From assembly GCF_001429285.1 (NCBI RefSeq), contig NZ_LMJJ01000043.1:226184-290183 (forward strand): DNA of 64,000 nucleotides. The letters are read 5' to 3'. The notes below the pieces were generated by a model. The model had not been told where the DNA came from, ran no database searches, and saw nothing but the letters and a program-made list of their open reading frames with translations. How positions within the stretch are numbered: position 1 is the first letter of the stretch; each line of letters begins with the position of its first letter. Below are positions 47,701-53,996 of this stretch, one piece after another. The translations under genes were made by a program, and so were the position numbers. This stretch comes from Ensifer sp. Root278. GTDB taxonomy: Bacteria > Pseudomonadota > Alphaproteobacteria > Rhizobiales > Rhizobiaceae.

Positions 47701-47829
47701 CGTCGCGCTCGAGAGCTGACGGCTGAGCTCGGCGCGCATCCAGTCGCTGGAAACAAAGCTCGGCAGGACAATGAGAGAGACGACTGCGAGAACCCCGAGC
47801 GCCAGCAGGCCGAGAAAGAAACGCCGCAT
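44782..47829 (-). CDS. AsmA-family inner-membrane/periplasmic protein
   Basis: 1015 residues. One N-terminal membrane helix (FLGLLALGVLAVVSLIVLPS) and then a large periplasmic part, with the AsmA opening TGSSIALKGPVRLSVIPHLA near residue 45 and the C-terminal AsmA_2 core (LQAQFDITGAGATAGALKRA, then GSANVRFFDGAIRGIDV). The last 90 residues are low-complexity, rich in Pro, Glu and Gln (TEGSETPPAPPAEEQPVTPD). AsmA-like proteins are thought to move phospholipids to the outer membrane. Start 47829 has GGAG upstream. Convergent with the aldolase gene. Confidence 0.92.
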   Translation of the reverse strand: MRRFFLGLLALGVLAVVSLIVLPSFVSSDWMRAELSRQLSSATGSSIALKGPVRLSVIPHLAVVAEDVSLDAQSDGVTAEIGEVAGSVTLSSLWSNRLHVKEVRLTRPVVVIRQKPENASTVEDGGGGNGEAKQNDPLAALVAFLERSAIDTISITGGTLRQENAAGTADVVSDLDLTLQAPDIDGELSLSAGARLEDRRYQVALSVSPLRPLLERKPADLSLSVEADPLLAPGLTELKASGQVALNSNGSYQIRGGKLLAGDEELSLDALFIPGDRPRFLADLSADQLDFSAFVGTSASGSSQPAGQSERQSASAGLQALAGFDADVSVTVGAITVNDISASDAALTATLKDGLLRTRLEHLGIDAGGISAEITADVRKSEPTFKGRVASKGLDISKLASLAGQSVSLSGTLAMDTGFAFRGLGGDAFRKTVNLSGTASLRDATFVAPGVTDPSMGEVTIKKLAVQIDDLTKPVLLSGNLVWRGKAADIDLRLPVRELLSGSSELPLTLDLRMPEATLSLDGKAALAGSYAGKVNFAATDLRALLAWFGQGGGDSVEQFAFKGDVNASPTGVAFQKATLSVNGVEGTGNGSVELGTPLKISSALHFAELDLARLAGARPAPSQAKGKAGSPTPDAPLDLSSLRTIDASIKVDAEKLGYGRVFAGPVATTLVISQGVASLDLPESPFYGGRMAANLRADGTGEDASIALKASIAGASAAPLLIDLANFKYLEGALQAQFDITGAGATAGALKRALQGSANVRFFDGAIRGIDVADVYNNLVGLMSSGFKQNENKATGFTELGASFAIENGVARTEDIKLIGPLVRMSGSGEANLPNDQLNFRLDPRVVASLEGQGAAIATEGIGVPVMIEGSFAAPRIYPDLSGLLKNPDAALSALQKLGLPTGKLKLDELLSGEGKAGSIRDIIGGAIGKPAKDGGDQLSIEEIIGGKATEGSETPPAPPAEEQPVTPDVATEQPAPEGQQPDQQPAAETEQPAEESGTLGKLFNQLLQKPARE

Positions 47830-47905
47830 GTGTCTCTCCGTTGCGATAGCAATTGATTCGGTATCGTTTTCCACGGAGGCGTGTTTTGCAACTCTTGCGG
47901 TGTGT

Positions 47906-48862
47906 TCACCTGGACGCCGCGGGACTTCCCGCATCTGCAGTGATGTCCGTCGTCGTCTGTGCTTCGATGTTCGTAGTCGATACGTTTCCGGCTGCCGGCG
48001 CGTAGTTTCGCGGGCGATGGACGAGCGTGACCAGCACGAAAGACAGGATCATCAGCAGGTACCAGGCGCCGAGCTTCTGGAGCGAGACCGGGGTCCAGCC
48101 GTTGTGCTGCGAGGGATAGATCCAGGCGCGTGACCAGGTGCCGATGTTCTCGGCAAACCAAATGAACAGGGCGACGAGTAGAAAGCCGAGAAGCAACGGC
48201 ATGCGGTGCCGAAACCGGAAGACGCGATAGTGCACTGTCGTGCGCAGAAACAGGACCGCCGTGATCGCAAACAGCGCGTAGCGCAGGTCGATGACGAAGT
48301 GGTGCGTAAAGAAATTGGCATAGATCGCCAAGGCGAGCAGCATCGTCGCCCAAAGCGGCGGATAGTTGCTGTAGCGCATGTCGAGGATACGGGTCACGCG
48401 GGCGAGATAGGAGCCGACGGCGGCATACATGAAGCCCGAGAATAGCGGAACGCCGCCGATGCGGAAGATGCTTGGCTCCGGGTAGATCCAGGACCCGACC
48501 GACGTCTTGAAGATCTCCATCACCGTGCCGACGATGTGGAAGATCAGAATGACCTTGGCTTCGGCGACGGTCTCAAGCTTGAAGACGAGCAACGAAATCT
48601 GGATGACAAGGGCCGCGACGAAAAGGAAATCATAGCGGGCAAAGCCCATGTCCTCCGGCCAGAACAATTTTGTCGCGAGCATCAGGGCGAGCATGGCGCC
48701 GCCGAAAAGGCAGGCGAAGGCCTGCTTGATGCCGAATACCAGGAACTCCGTCAGGCCGCCGAGGAGGCCGGCCGCCGGCAGCCGATCGAGCAGGCGGTGC
48801 GCCGCAGCGTCGATACGCGCTTCCCGGCTCGTGAAACGCCTATCGTCCGCCATTCGAGCCAT
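47906..48862 (-). CDS. DUF817 integral membrane protein
   Basis: 318 residues with about eight membrane helices. Conserved DUF817 blocks: FGIKQAFACLFGGAMLALML, HIVGTVMEIFKTSVGSWIYP, PLFSGFMYAAVGSY and FAENIGTWSRAWIYP. Function unknown; some related proteins sit near lipid or carotenoid genes, which is not the case here. Start 48862 has GGAGG eight bases upstream. The next gene downstream on the same strand is AsmA, 76 bases away. Confidence 0.85.
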   Translation of the reverse strand: MARMADDRRFTSREARIDAAAHRLLDRLPAAGLLGGLTEFLVFGIKQAFACLFGGAMLALMLATKLFWPEDMGFARYDFLFVAALVIQISLLVFKLETVAEAKVILIFHIVGTVMEIFKTSVGSWIYPEPSIFRIGGVPLFSGFMYAAVGSYLARVTRILDMRYSNYPPLWATMLLALAIYANFFTHHFVIDLRYALFAITAVLFLRTTVHYRVFRFRHRMPLLLGFLLVALFIWFAENIGTWSRAWIYPSQHNGWTPVSLQKLGAWYLLMILSFVLVTLVHRPRNYAPAAGNVSTTNIEAQTTTDITADAGSPAASR

Positions 48863-48979
48863 CAGTACCGCCTCCGCTTCGCCGTTGGGGACGCGATGCC
48901 GGGACAATGCGGTTGAATTAAGGGTGGACAACAACTGCCGGGTGGGCGGACAGGCAGCCGCCCCTGCGGGTTGCCCGCC

Positions 48980-49462
48980 TCACCGGGGGAAGGAATAGCG
49001 CTCGACGATCGACCAGATTTCCCTGTTGACCACCTGCAACTGCTCGATGACTTCGTTGATCCGCAAAATCTCCGCATCGTTGATCTGCTCGATCTTGCCG
49101 TATTTGATCGTGTCCTTGCTGTCGAAGATCGCCATCAGCTGGGTGCTTGCCTGGTCTCCGGTCTCGTCGAAGGAATAGATGCAGTGGCTGTATTTGTTGC
49201 GAAGCTTCGCTTGCCGGCCCAGCTGCTGGGTCAGCGCGAGGATTTCCTGCCGTTGGTTCAGAGGTGTCTTGTTTGTTTTGGCCAATCGCTCGACCAGCTC
49301 GATCCGAGCCCGCGTCGTGTTCAGCGTCAGGAAGATGATGATCGCGGTTTCCTTGTCCACGCGCGCAAGACCGGCGATCAGATAGATGAGCAGGCTTTCC
49401 GTGTTGGTCCAAGTGTAGTTTAGCTGTCCGATCAGGAGAAGGATGTCGTGAAATCTCGCCAT
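48980..49462 (-). CDS. HEPN-like small hypothetical protein
   Basis: 160 residues, all helical, no signal peptide. RNKYSHCIYSF carries an R-x4-H motif like that of HEPN ribonuclease-fold proteins, preceded by two long helices (TESLLIYLIAGLARV and RIELVERLAK), the usual arrangement. No partner nucleotidyltransferase or toxin-antitoxin mate is seen. ATG 49462 was preferred to the GTG at 49468. Assignment to HEPN is tentative. Confidence 0.6.
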   Translation of the reverse strand: MARFHDILLLIGQLNYTWTNTESLLIYLIAGLARVDKETAIIIFLTLNTTRARIELVERLAKTNKTPLNQRQEILALTQQLGRQAKLRNKYSHCIYSFDETGDQASTQLMAIFDSKDTIKYGKIEQINDAEILRINEVIEQLQVVNREIWSIVERYSFPR

Positions 49463-49991
49463 GGGCACCTGCCGAGCTTCTGTTCAAGAACAATAGTGTT
49501 TCAGAATAGCGCATTCCCGTCGTCAGTACATTCTCCCAATACGGCTATGCGGCGCACGCATTCGGTGCCGTTGAGCTTTGTGCAAGGAATCCGTTTAAAA
49601 GCAATTTCTAATAGGTACTACATTGGGCGGACCGGCGGCTAAGTCAATGCTACCCCGGCAAGGCTAGCCCGAAGTGGCAGCTTACAACGCATGTCTGTTT
49701 GCGACAGACTTGCCTCCGTAATCGGCGAGCAGGACGTGTTCAGGCCTTTGAGGGCTAGTACTGCAGCGAATTGGAGAATGCCCTTTTCAGAACCTGAAAC
49801 CGCTGCTCTCCACCAAGTAAAGGGAGAGTCAGCCCAATATTAAATTGATTGCATATTAGAGCATATAGGCGCGCAAGCGCCTCGGAGGATCCAAACTTTC
49901 ATCAAATCCAACCGCAGCCCGCCAATGGCCCAAATCCGCGTAAGAGAAGAATGCGGTTCGGCTATGGCGGCCTCAACTTGAGGTGATCGTC
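49463..49991 (+). promoter_or_regulatory. Long leader/promoter region of type I cassette 2
   Basis: About 530 bases without a gene before the first cassette 2 gene. Two AT-rich patches (49590-49620 and 49835-49865) could be promoters, and the right part may be a long mRNA leader. No clear terminator, operator palindrome or RNA gene was seen. The length is unusual and suits a heavily controlled operon. Confidence 0.4.
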
Positions 49992-51740
49992 ATGAGCAAG
50001 GACAAGAATATTCTGTTCCCATGGGACCCGAGCCAGGATCAAAGCCAGGACCAGGACCAGGGTCAAGGCCAGGGTCAAGGGCAACTGCAAGCTGAGCTCC
50101 AGGCCCAGCTCCAAGGCCAGGGACAAGGTCAGGGCCAGGGACAAGGCCAGGATCAGGGTCAAGACCAGGGCCAAGGCCAGGGTCAGGATCAGTCGCAATA
50201 CAGCGAATCCTACAATGGCAACCTGAACGGTAACGGCAACCTGAACGGCAACGGCAACGGCAACCTGAACGGCAACGGCAACCTGAACGGTAACGGCAAC
50301 GCCAACCTGAACGGTAACGGCAACCTGAACGCCAACGGCAACCTGAACGCCAACTTCAACGAAAACAAGACCGACGTTGACGTCGACAGTAAGACCAAAG
50401 TCGACGTGGATGTGGACATCGACCTCGACGGCTACAAGCCGTCGGACGACGACTTCAACGACATCGACCATTCCAAGATCGACGGTATGGCCAGCACGAG
50501 CTTCAAGGACATCTTGAATGACTCGCTCAACGGCAACAACAACGTTGCCAATGTCTTCAGCCAAAACGCCATCATGTCGGACGACGACAAGGCTGAAAAC
50601 ATCCACAACAGCGGAACGCTGAACCAGAACGGCAGCGCCTGGGGTGGTATCGCCAAGTCGGGTGACGGCATCCAGTCCGGAGCAGACGGTGGCGAGGGCG
50701 GAAGCAAAGCTTATGCCGATGGTGGCGCCGGTGGTGACGGCGGTCACACGGTCGGCGGCTTTGCCGCCGGCGGTAAGGGTGAGGGCGGTGATTCCGACAA
50801 CGACGGCGACGCAACTGGCGGGCACGGCCTTGGTGGTATTGCAGCCAGCGTTGGCGTCGGCGCCGATGGCACAAGCGGTGACGCGAACGGTGGTGCCGCC
50901 ACAGGTGGTGCCGGTGGTCAGGGTGCTGCTGGTCTCGGCGTAGGTCTTGGCCTCGGTCTTGGCCTCGGTGTCGGCGCAGCAGGCGGCGGTGATGGTGGCG
51001 ACAACACAGCCGGCGCCGGCGGTCAGTCTGGCAACGTCCAAAGTGGGGATGGTGACGGCGGTGACGGCGGTGATGCTGGTGACGGCGGCGACGCTGGCGG
51101 CTTCATCCTGCCGATTCTGAACTTCGCTGGAGACGGCGGCGACGGCGGCGACGGCGGCGATGGCAACAGTGTTGCACTCGGCAGGACCGGCAGCGCTGAC
51201 GGTGGCGAATCGGGCGATGCCGGCGACGGCGGCAATGCTTTCGGCGCAGGCCTCGGGGCTGGTGGCGGCTACGGCGCAGGCGTTGGCTACGGCGGTGACG
51301 GCGGTGCCGGCGGCGGTGCCAGCGCCAACGGTGGAGCCACGGGTGATGCCTATGGCGGTGACGGAACCGGTGGCGCGGCGGCCGGTGGCCATGGCCTCGG
51401 CGGTCTTGCTCTCACGGGCTCGTGGGCCAGTGGCGGTGAAGGCGGTGCTGCCTATGGCGGCGACGCCTGGGGCGGAGACGGTGGTGCCGGCGGCAACGGC
51501 GGCTTTGCCACGAATGGCGACGGTGGTGCAGGTGGCAATGCCGGCACTTGGGGCTCCTTCAATGGCGGCGACTCTGTGGTCGAGGGGCTCTCCCAGGCGA
51601 CGGCAGATGCCGTGATCGACACCAACGCCTTCAACCAGCAGATCGTGCTCGGCGCGAACCTGCAGGGCAACACGATCGACATGACAGTCGTCGGTGGCGA
51701 CTACCATGCCGACGTAATCGGTCACGACGACAACGCTTGA
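49992..51740 (+). CDS. Predicted type I secreted Q/N/G-rich repeat protein, cassette 2
   Basis: 582 residues, family not recognised, no Sec signal. Domains in order: short head with KNILFPWDPSQ; Gln-rich segment of QDQ/QGQ steps (about 14-70); Asn/Gly segment of NLNGNGN steps (about 75-122); Asp/Val steps (TDVDVDS, KVDVDVDIDLD); a mixed segment; about 300 residues rich in GGDGG and GGAGG; and a non-repetitive tail with DTNAFNQQIVLGANLQGNTI. The tail may be the secretion signal. ATG 49992 has GAGG eight bases upstream; GTG 49983 is an alternative. First gene of cassette 2, so a likely secreted matrix or surface protein. Confidence 0.72.
   Translation: MSKDKNILFPWDPSQDQSQDQDQGQGQGQGQLQAELQAQLQGQGQGQGQGQGQDQGQDQGQGQGQDQSQYSESYNGNLNGNGNLNGNGNGNLNGNGNLNGNGNANLNGNGNLNANGNLNANFNENKTDVDVDSKTKVDVDVDIDLDGYKPSDDDFNDIDHSKIDGMASTSFKDILNDSLNGNNNVANVFSQNAIMSDDDKAENIHNSGTLNQNGSAWGGIAKSGDGIQSGADGGEGGSKAYADGGAGGDGGHTVGGFAAGGKGEGGDSDNDGDATGGHGLGGIAASVGVGADGTSGDANGGAATGGAGGQGAAGLGVGLGLGLGLGVGAAGGGDGGDNTAGAGGQSGNVQSGDGDGGDGGDAGDGGDAGGFILPILNFAGDGGDGGDGGDGNSVALGRTGSADGGESGDAGDGGNAFGAGLGAGGGYGAGVGYGGDGGAGGGASANGGATGDAYGGDGTGGAAAGGHGLGGLALTGSWASGGEGGAAYGGDAWGGDGGAGGNGGFATNGDGGAGGNAGTWGSFNGGDSVVEGLSQATADAVIDTNAFNQQIVLGANLQGNTIDMTVVGGDYHADVIGHDDNA
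50029..50199 (+). repeat. Degenerate tandem repeat coding QGQ/QDQ
   Basis: Repeated CAGGGTCAAGGC-like and CAGGATCAG-like steps of 6-12 bases run through the start of the 582-residue gene. Every unit is a multiple of three, so copy changes keep the frame. Confidence 0.85.
50219..50360 (+). repeat. Minisatellite coding NLNGNG
   Basis: About seven units of 18 or 24 bases, each beginning AACCTGAACGG or AACCTGAACGC and continuing with one or two AACGGC steps. Units are multiples of three. High identity suggests recent expansion by slippage or recombination. Confidence 0.85.
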
Positions 51741-51787
51741 TTGTAAGCGACGCGGCCGGTTGCGATCATTCGCAATCGGCTTCGAAC

Positions 51788-51816
51788 CGGGCTGCGCGGG
51801 TCTCCCGCGCAGCCCG
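51788..51816 (+). terminator. Strong hairpin after the first cassette 2 substrate gene
   Basis: Perfect 13-bp stem CGGGCTGCGCGGG / CCCGCGCAGCCCG with a three-base loop, 47 bases after the stop codon. No T-run follows. As in cassette 1, it probably lowers expression of the exporter genes relative to the substrate or stabilises the substrate mRNA. Confidence 0.65.
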
Positions 51817-51870
51817 TCATGACCCGATGCGCTTAGGGGCACTACCCGCTACCAAAAGGAGGCCCTGACC

Positions 51871-53976
51871 TTGTATTCCGCAAAAATCACCGAAACCATC
51901 GCCCATTTCATAGGTCTCTTCCAACTCTCGATCGAGGACGCCCGCCTACGCGAAGCGCACGAGAAGTTCGACCCCAACCGAGAGATTCACAAGGACCCGA
52001 AGGACCTTGAAACCGCCCCGGTCAAAGTGCAGGCGCCGTACGATCTCGACGACTTCAATCCCGACGTTCCCTACCGGCCGCTCGATACGGACATTTATAC
52101 GCCCGTTCCATACGGCTATGCCGGCTTGCCTTTCCCGCAGTACCCACACTCTGAAGGGACGTACGGTCGTCCGGAAGCCGATGGCGCCGTGCAGAACTCG
52201 TCGTTCAAGTCGACCTATTTCAGCACCCCGCACATCAATCCCCCGGGTTCGGTCGTGGTCTACAGTCAGCAGACCGCCGAGCTCTCGGACAACGACTATG
52301 TCAACATGGGCGGACACGGCCTGAAATCCGTCCTGCACATCGATAGCAGTGCGGTCATGGCGGAACTCATCGAAGGCTCGCTGCAGATTTCGCCGCTAGG
52401 CCTCGAGGATCCCGCAGGCTCTGCCGAAACCGTCGCCAGCCTGGTGACGACCACCGCCGCGACGCTCGATGCCTACTCTGCCGGCGATGAAAGCCAGGTG
52501 GGCGGGCTGGCCGCCAGCACATTCGTCGCGAAGGCAGCAACGCTTGAAGGCGTTTATGTCAACGGCGATCTGGTGGAGACCGCGCCCGTTCTCAAGGACC
52601 ATCTGCCGAACCAGGACGAAACCGAGGAAACGCCGGAACCTGAACTGACGGAGGGCCCGAAGGAGGCGAGTGGTGCCGTTGCGCATGGCGAAGGGGAGGT
52701 TGCGATCTCGGCCTCGGTAGAGCTGGAGGCCGGCAGCAATACGCTGGTGAACGAGGTTGTCATCACAAACAATTGGCTGCAGTCGAACGTCCTCGCCGTT
52801 GCCGGCGACCATGTTCAGCTCAACGCCATCGTCCAGACCAATGCCTACTACGACAGCGATCTGGTAAGCTCCGCGCTTTGCGGCGGCAGTCTGGCGGCGG
52901 ACAAGGCGACCGAAGCGCTCAACATCGCGTCATTCAAGCACGTCGCTTCCACGGAAACGACACATAACGAGTCGGGTGTTTTCCCAAAGGCATGGGCGAT
53001 CACCGAGGTCAAGGGCGACCTGATGATGGTGAACTGGCTCCAGCAGTTCACGTTCATGTCCGACAACGACACCGCTATCCTGGCGGCCTCCGGCTCCAAG
53101 CTTTCGATCATCGCCGGCGACAACACCTCCGCCAATCAGGTGTCGCTGCTTGAACTGGGGTTCCGCTACGACCTGATATTCGTCGGCGGAAACGTCTTCG
53201 ACGCCAACATCATCCACCAGACGAACATCCTGCTCGACAACGATTTTATCGGCGCCGTCGGCGGATTCCAGATGAGTGGAAACGGATCCGTTTCGACCGG
53301 CGGAAACCTGTTGTGGAACTATGCCAATATCGTCGAGGCCGGTGGCGCCAGCGCCGTGAACCCGATGTCGGAAGGATATCTCTCGGCCTTGCAAGACCTT
53401 GCGGAAGGCAAGGACCCTTCGTCGAAGGACTTCATGCACGACGCCGCATTTGCCGGACTGCTGGGCCTGCGTGTGCTCTATATTTCCGGCGATCTGCTCA
53501 GTCTCAACTACATTTCGCAGACCAACATCCTCGGCGACAGCGACCAGGTGACGCTGGCAATGAACGCGCTGACGGCGCTTCCGGATGCGGATTGGACCAT
53601 CTCGACGGGCTCGAACGCCCTGCTCAACTATGCCGGGATCGTCGATGTCGATACTGGCGGGACGATCTATGCCGGCGGTGACGTCTATTCGGACGAAGTC
53701 CTTTTCCAGGCCGAACTGATCAAGGATGAACCCTATCTTGGAAGCGAGGATCCCGACGCGCTCGTCAGTGAAGCGGTGGTATTTCTCGGCGATGACATGT
53801 TGGCGCCGGATCCCGGGCCCCAGTCGCCCGATCACGAACCGCCTGGCCACCAGAAAAACGGGCACAAGAACCACGAAGCAAAGGATAACGGACATTCCGA
53901 CCATGGGTCGGCGCATAACGGGTCGCACTCGATCGATTCGGCAGACGCCGATCCGATGCAAAGCGTATTGGCCTGA
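51871..53976 (+). CDS. Predicted type I secreted protein with QTN repeats and His-rich tail, cassette 2
   Basis: 701 residues, family not recognised, no Sec signal. Four diverged motifs of about 26 residues (306-331, 377-402, 434-460, 535-560) follow a VxGDxxxxNxIxQTN scheme and end near a DxDxV step; the second copy has lost QTN. GSN or GDN steps precede several copies, giving larger units of about 45 residues. The pattern recalls beta-solenoid or curli-like repeats but is not a known one. The last 50 residues are rich in His, Asn, Gly and Asp (GHQKNGHKNHEAKDNGHSDH), possibly metal-binding. A TTG start at 51871 is supported by a perfect AAGGAGG eight bases upstream. Confidence 0.72.
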   Translation: MYSAKITETIAHFIGLFQLSIEDARLREAHEKFDPNREIHKDPKDLETAPVKVQAPYDLDDFNPDVPYRPLDTDIYTPVPYGYAGLPFPQYPHSEGTYGRPEADGAVQNSSFKSTYFSTPHINPPGSVVVYSQQTAELSDNDYVNMGGHGLKSVLHIDSSAVMAELIEGSLQISPLGLEDPAGSAETVASLVTTTAATLDAYSAGDESQVGGLAASTFVAKAATLEGVYVNGDLVETAPVLKDHLPNQDETEETPEPELTEGPKEASGAVAHGEGEVAISASVELEAGSNTLVNEVVITNNWLQSNVLAVAGDHVQLNAIVQTNAYYDSDLVSSALCGGSLAADKATEALNIASFKHVASTETTHNESGVFPKAWAITEVKGDLMMVNWLQQFTFMSDNDTAILAASGSKLSIIAGDNTSANQVSLLELGFRYDLIFVGGNVFDANIIHQTNILLDNDFIGAVGGFQMSGNGSVSTGGNLLWNYANIVEAGGASAVNPMSEGYLSALQDLAEGKDPSSKDFMHDAAFAGLLGLRVLYISGDLLSLNYISQTNILGDSDQVTLAMNALTALPDADWTISTGSNALLNYAGIVDVDTGGTIYAGGDVYSDEVLFQAELIKDEPYLGSEDPDALVSEAVVFLGDDMLAPDPGPQSPDHEPPGHQKNGHKNHEAKDNGHSDHGSAHNGSHSIDSADADPMQSVLA

Positions 53977-53996
53977 TCGGGACGCGGGAGGAAGAC

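Noticed and set aside
50219-50360. CRISPR-like array
   Set aside because: Units are 18 or 24 bases, contiguous, coding and without unique spacers.
49962-51842. A 626-residue frame on the minus strand across the Q/N/G-rich gene
   Set aside because: It is the mirror of the repeats on the plus strand (Thr/Ala/Val runs), has no ribosome site and reads through the hairpin and leader.
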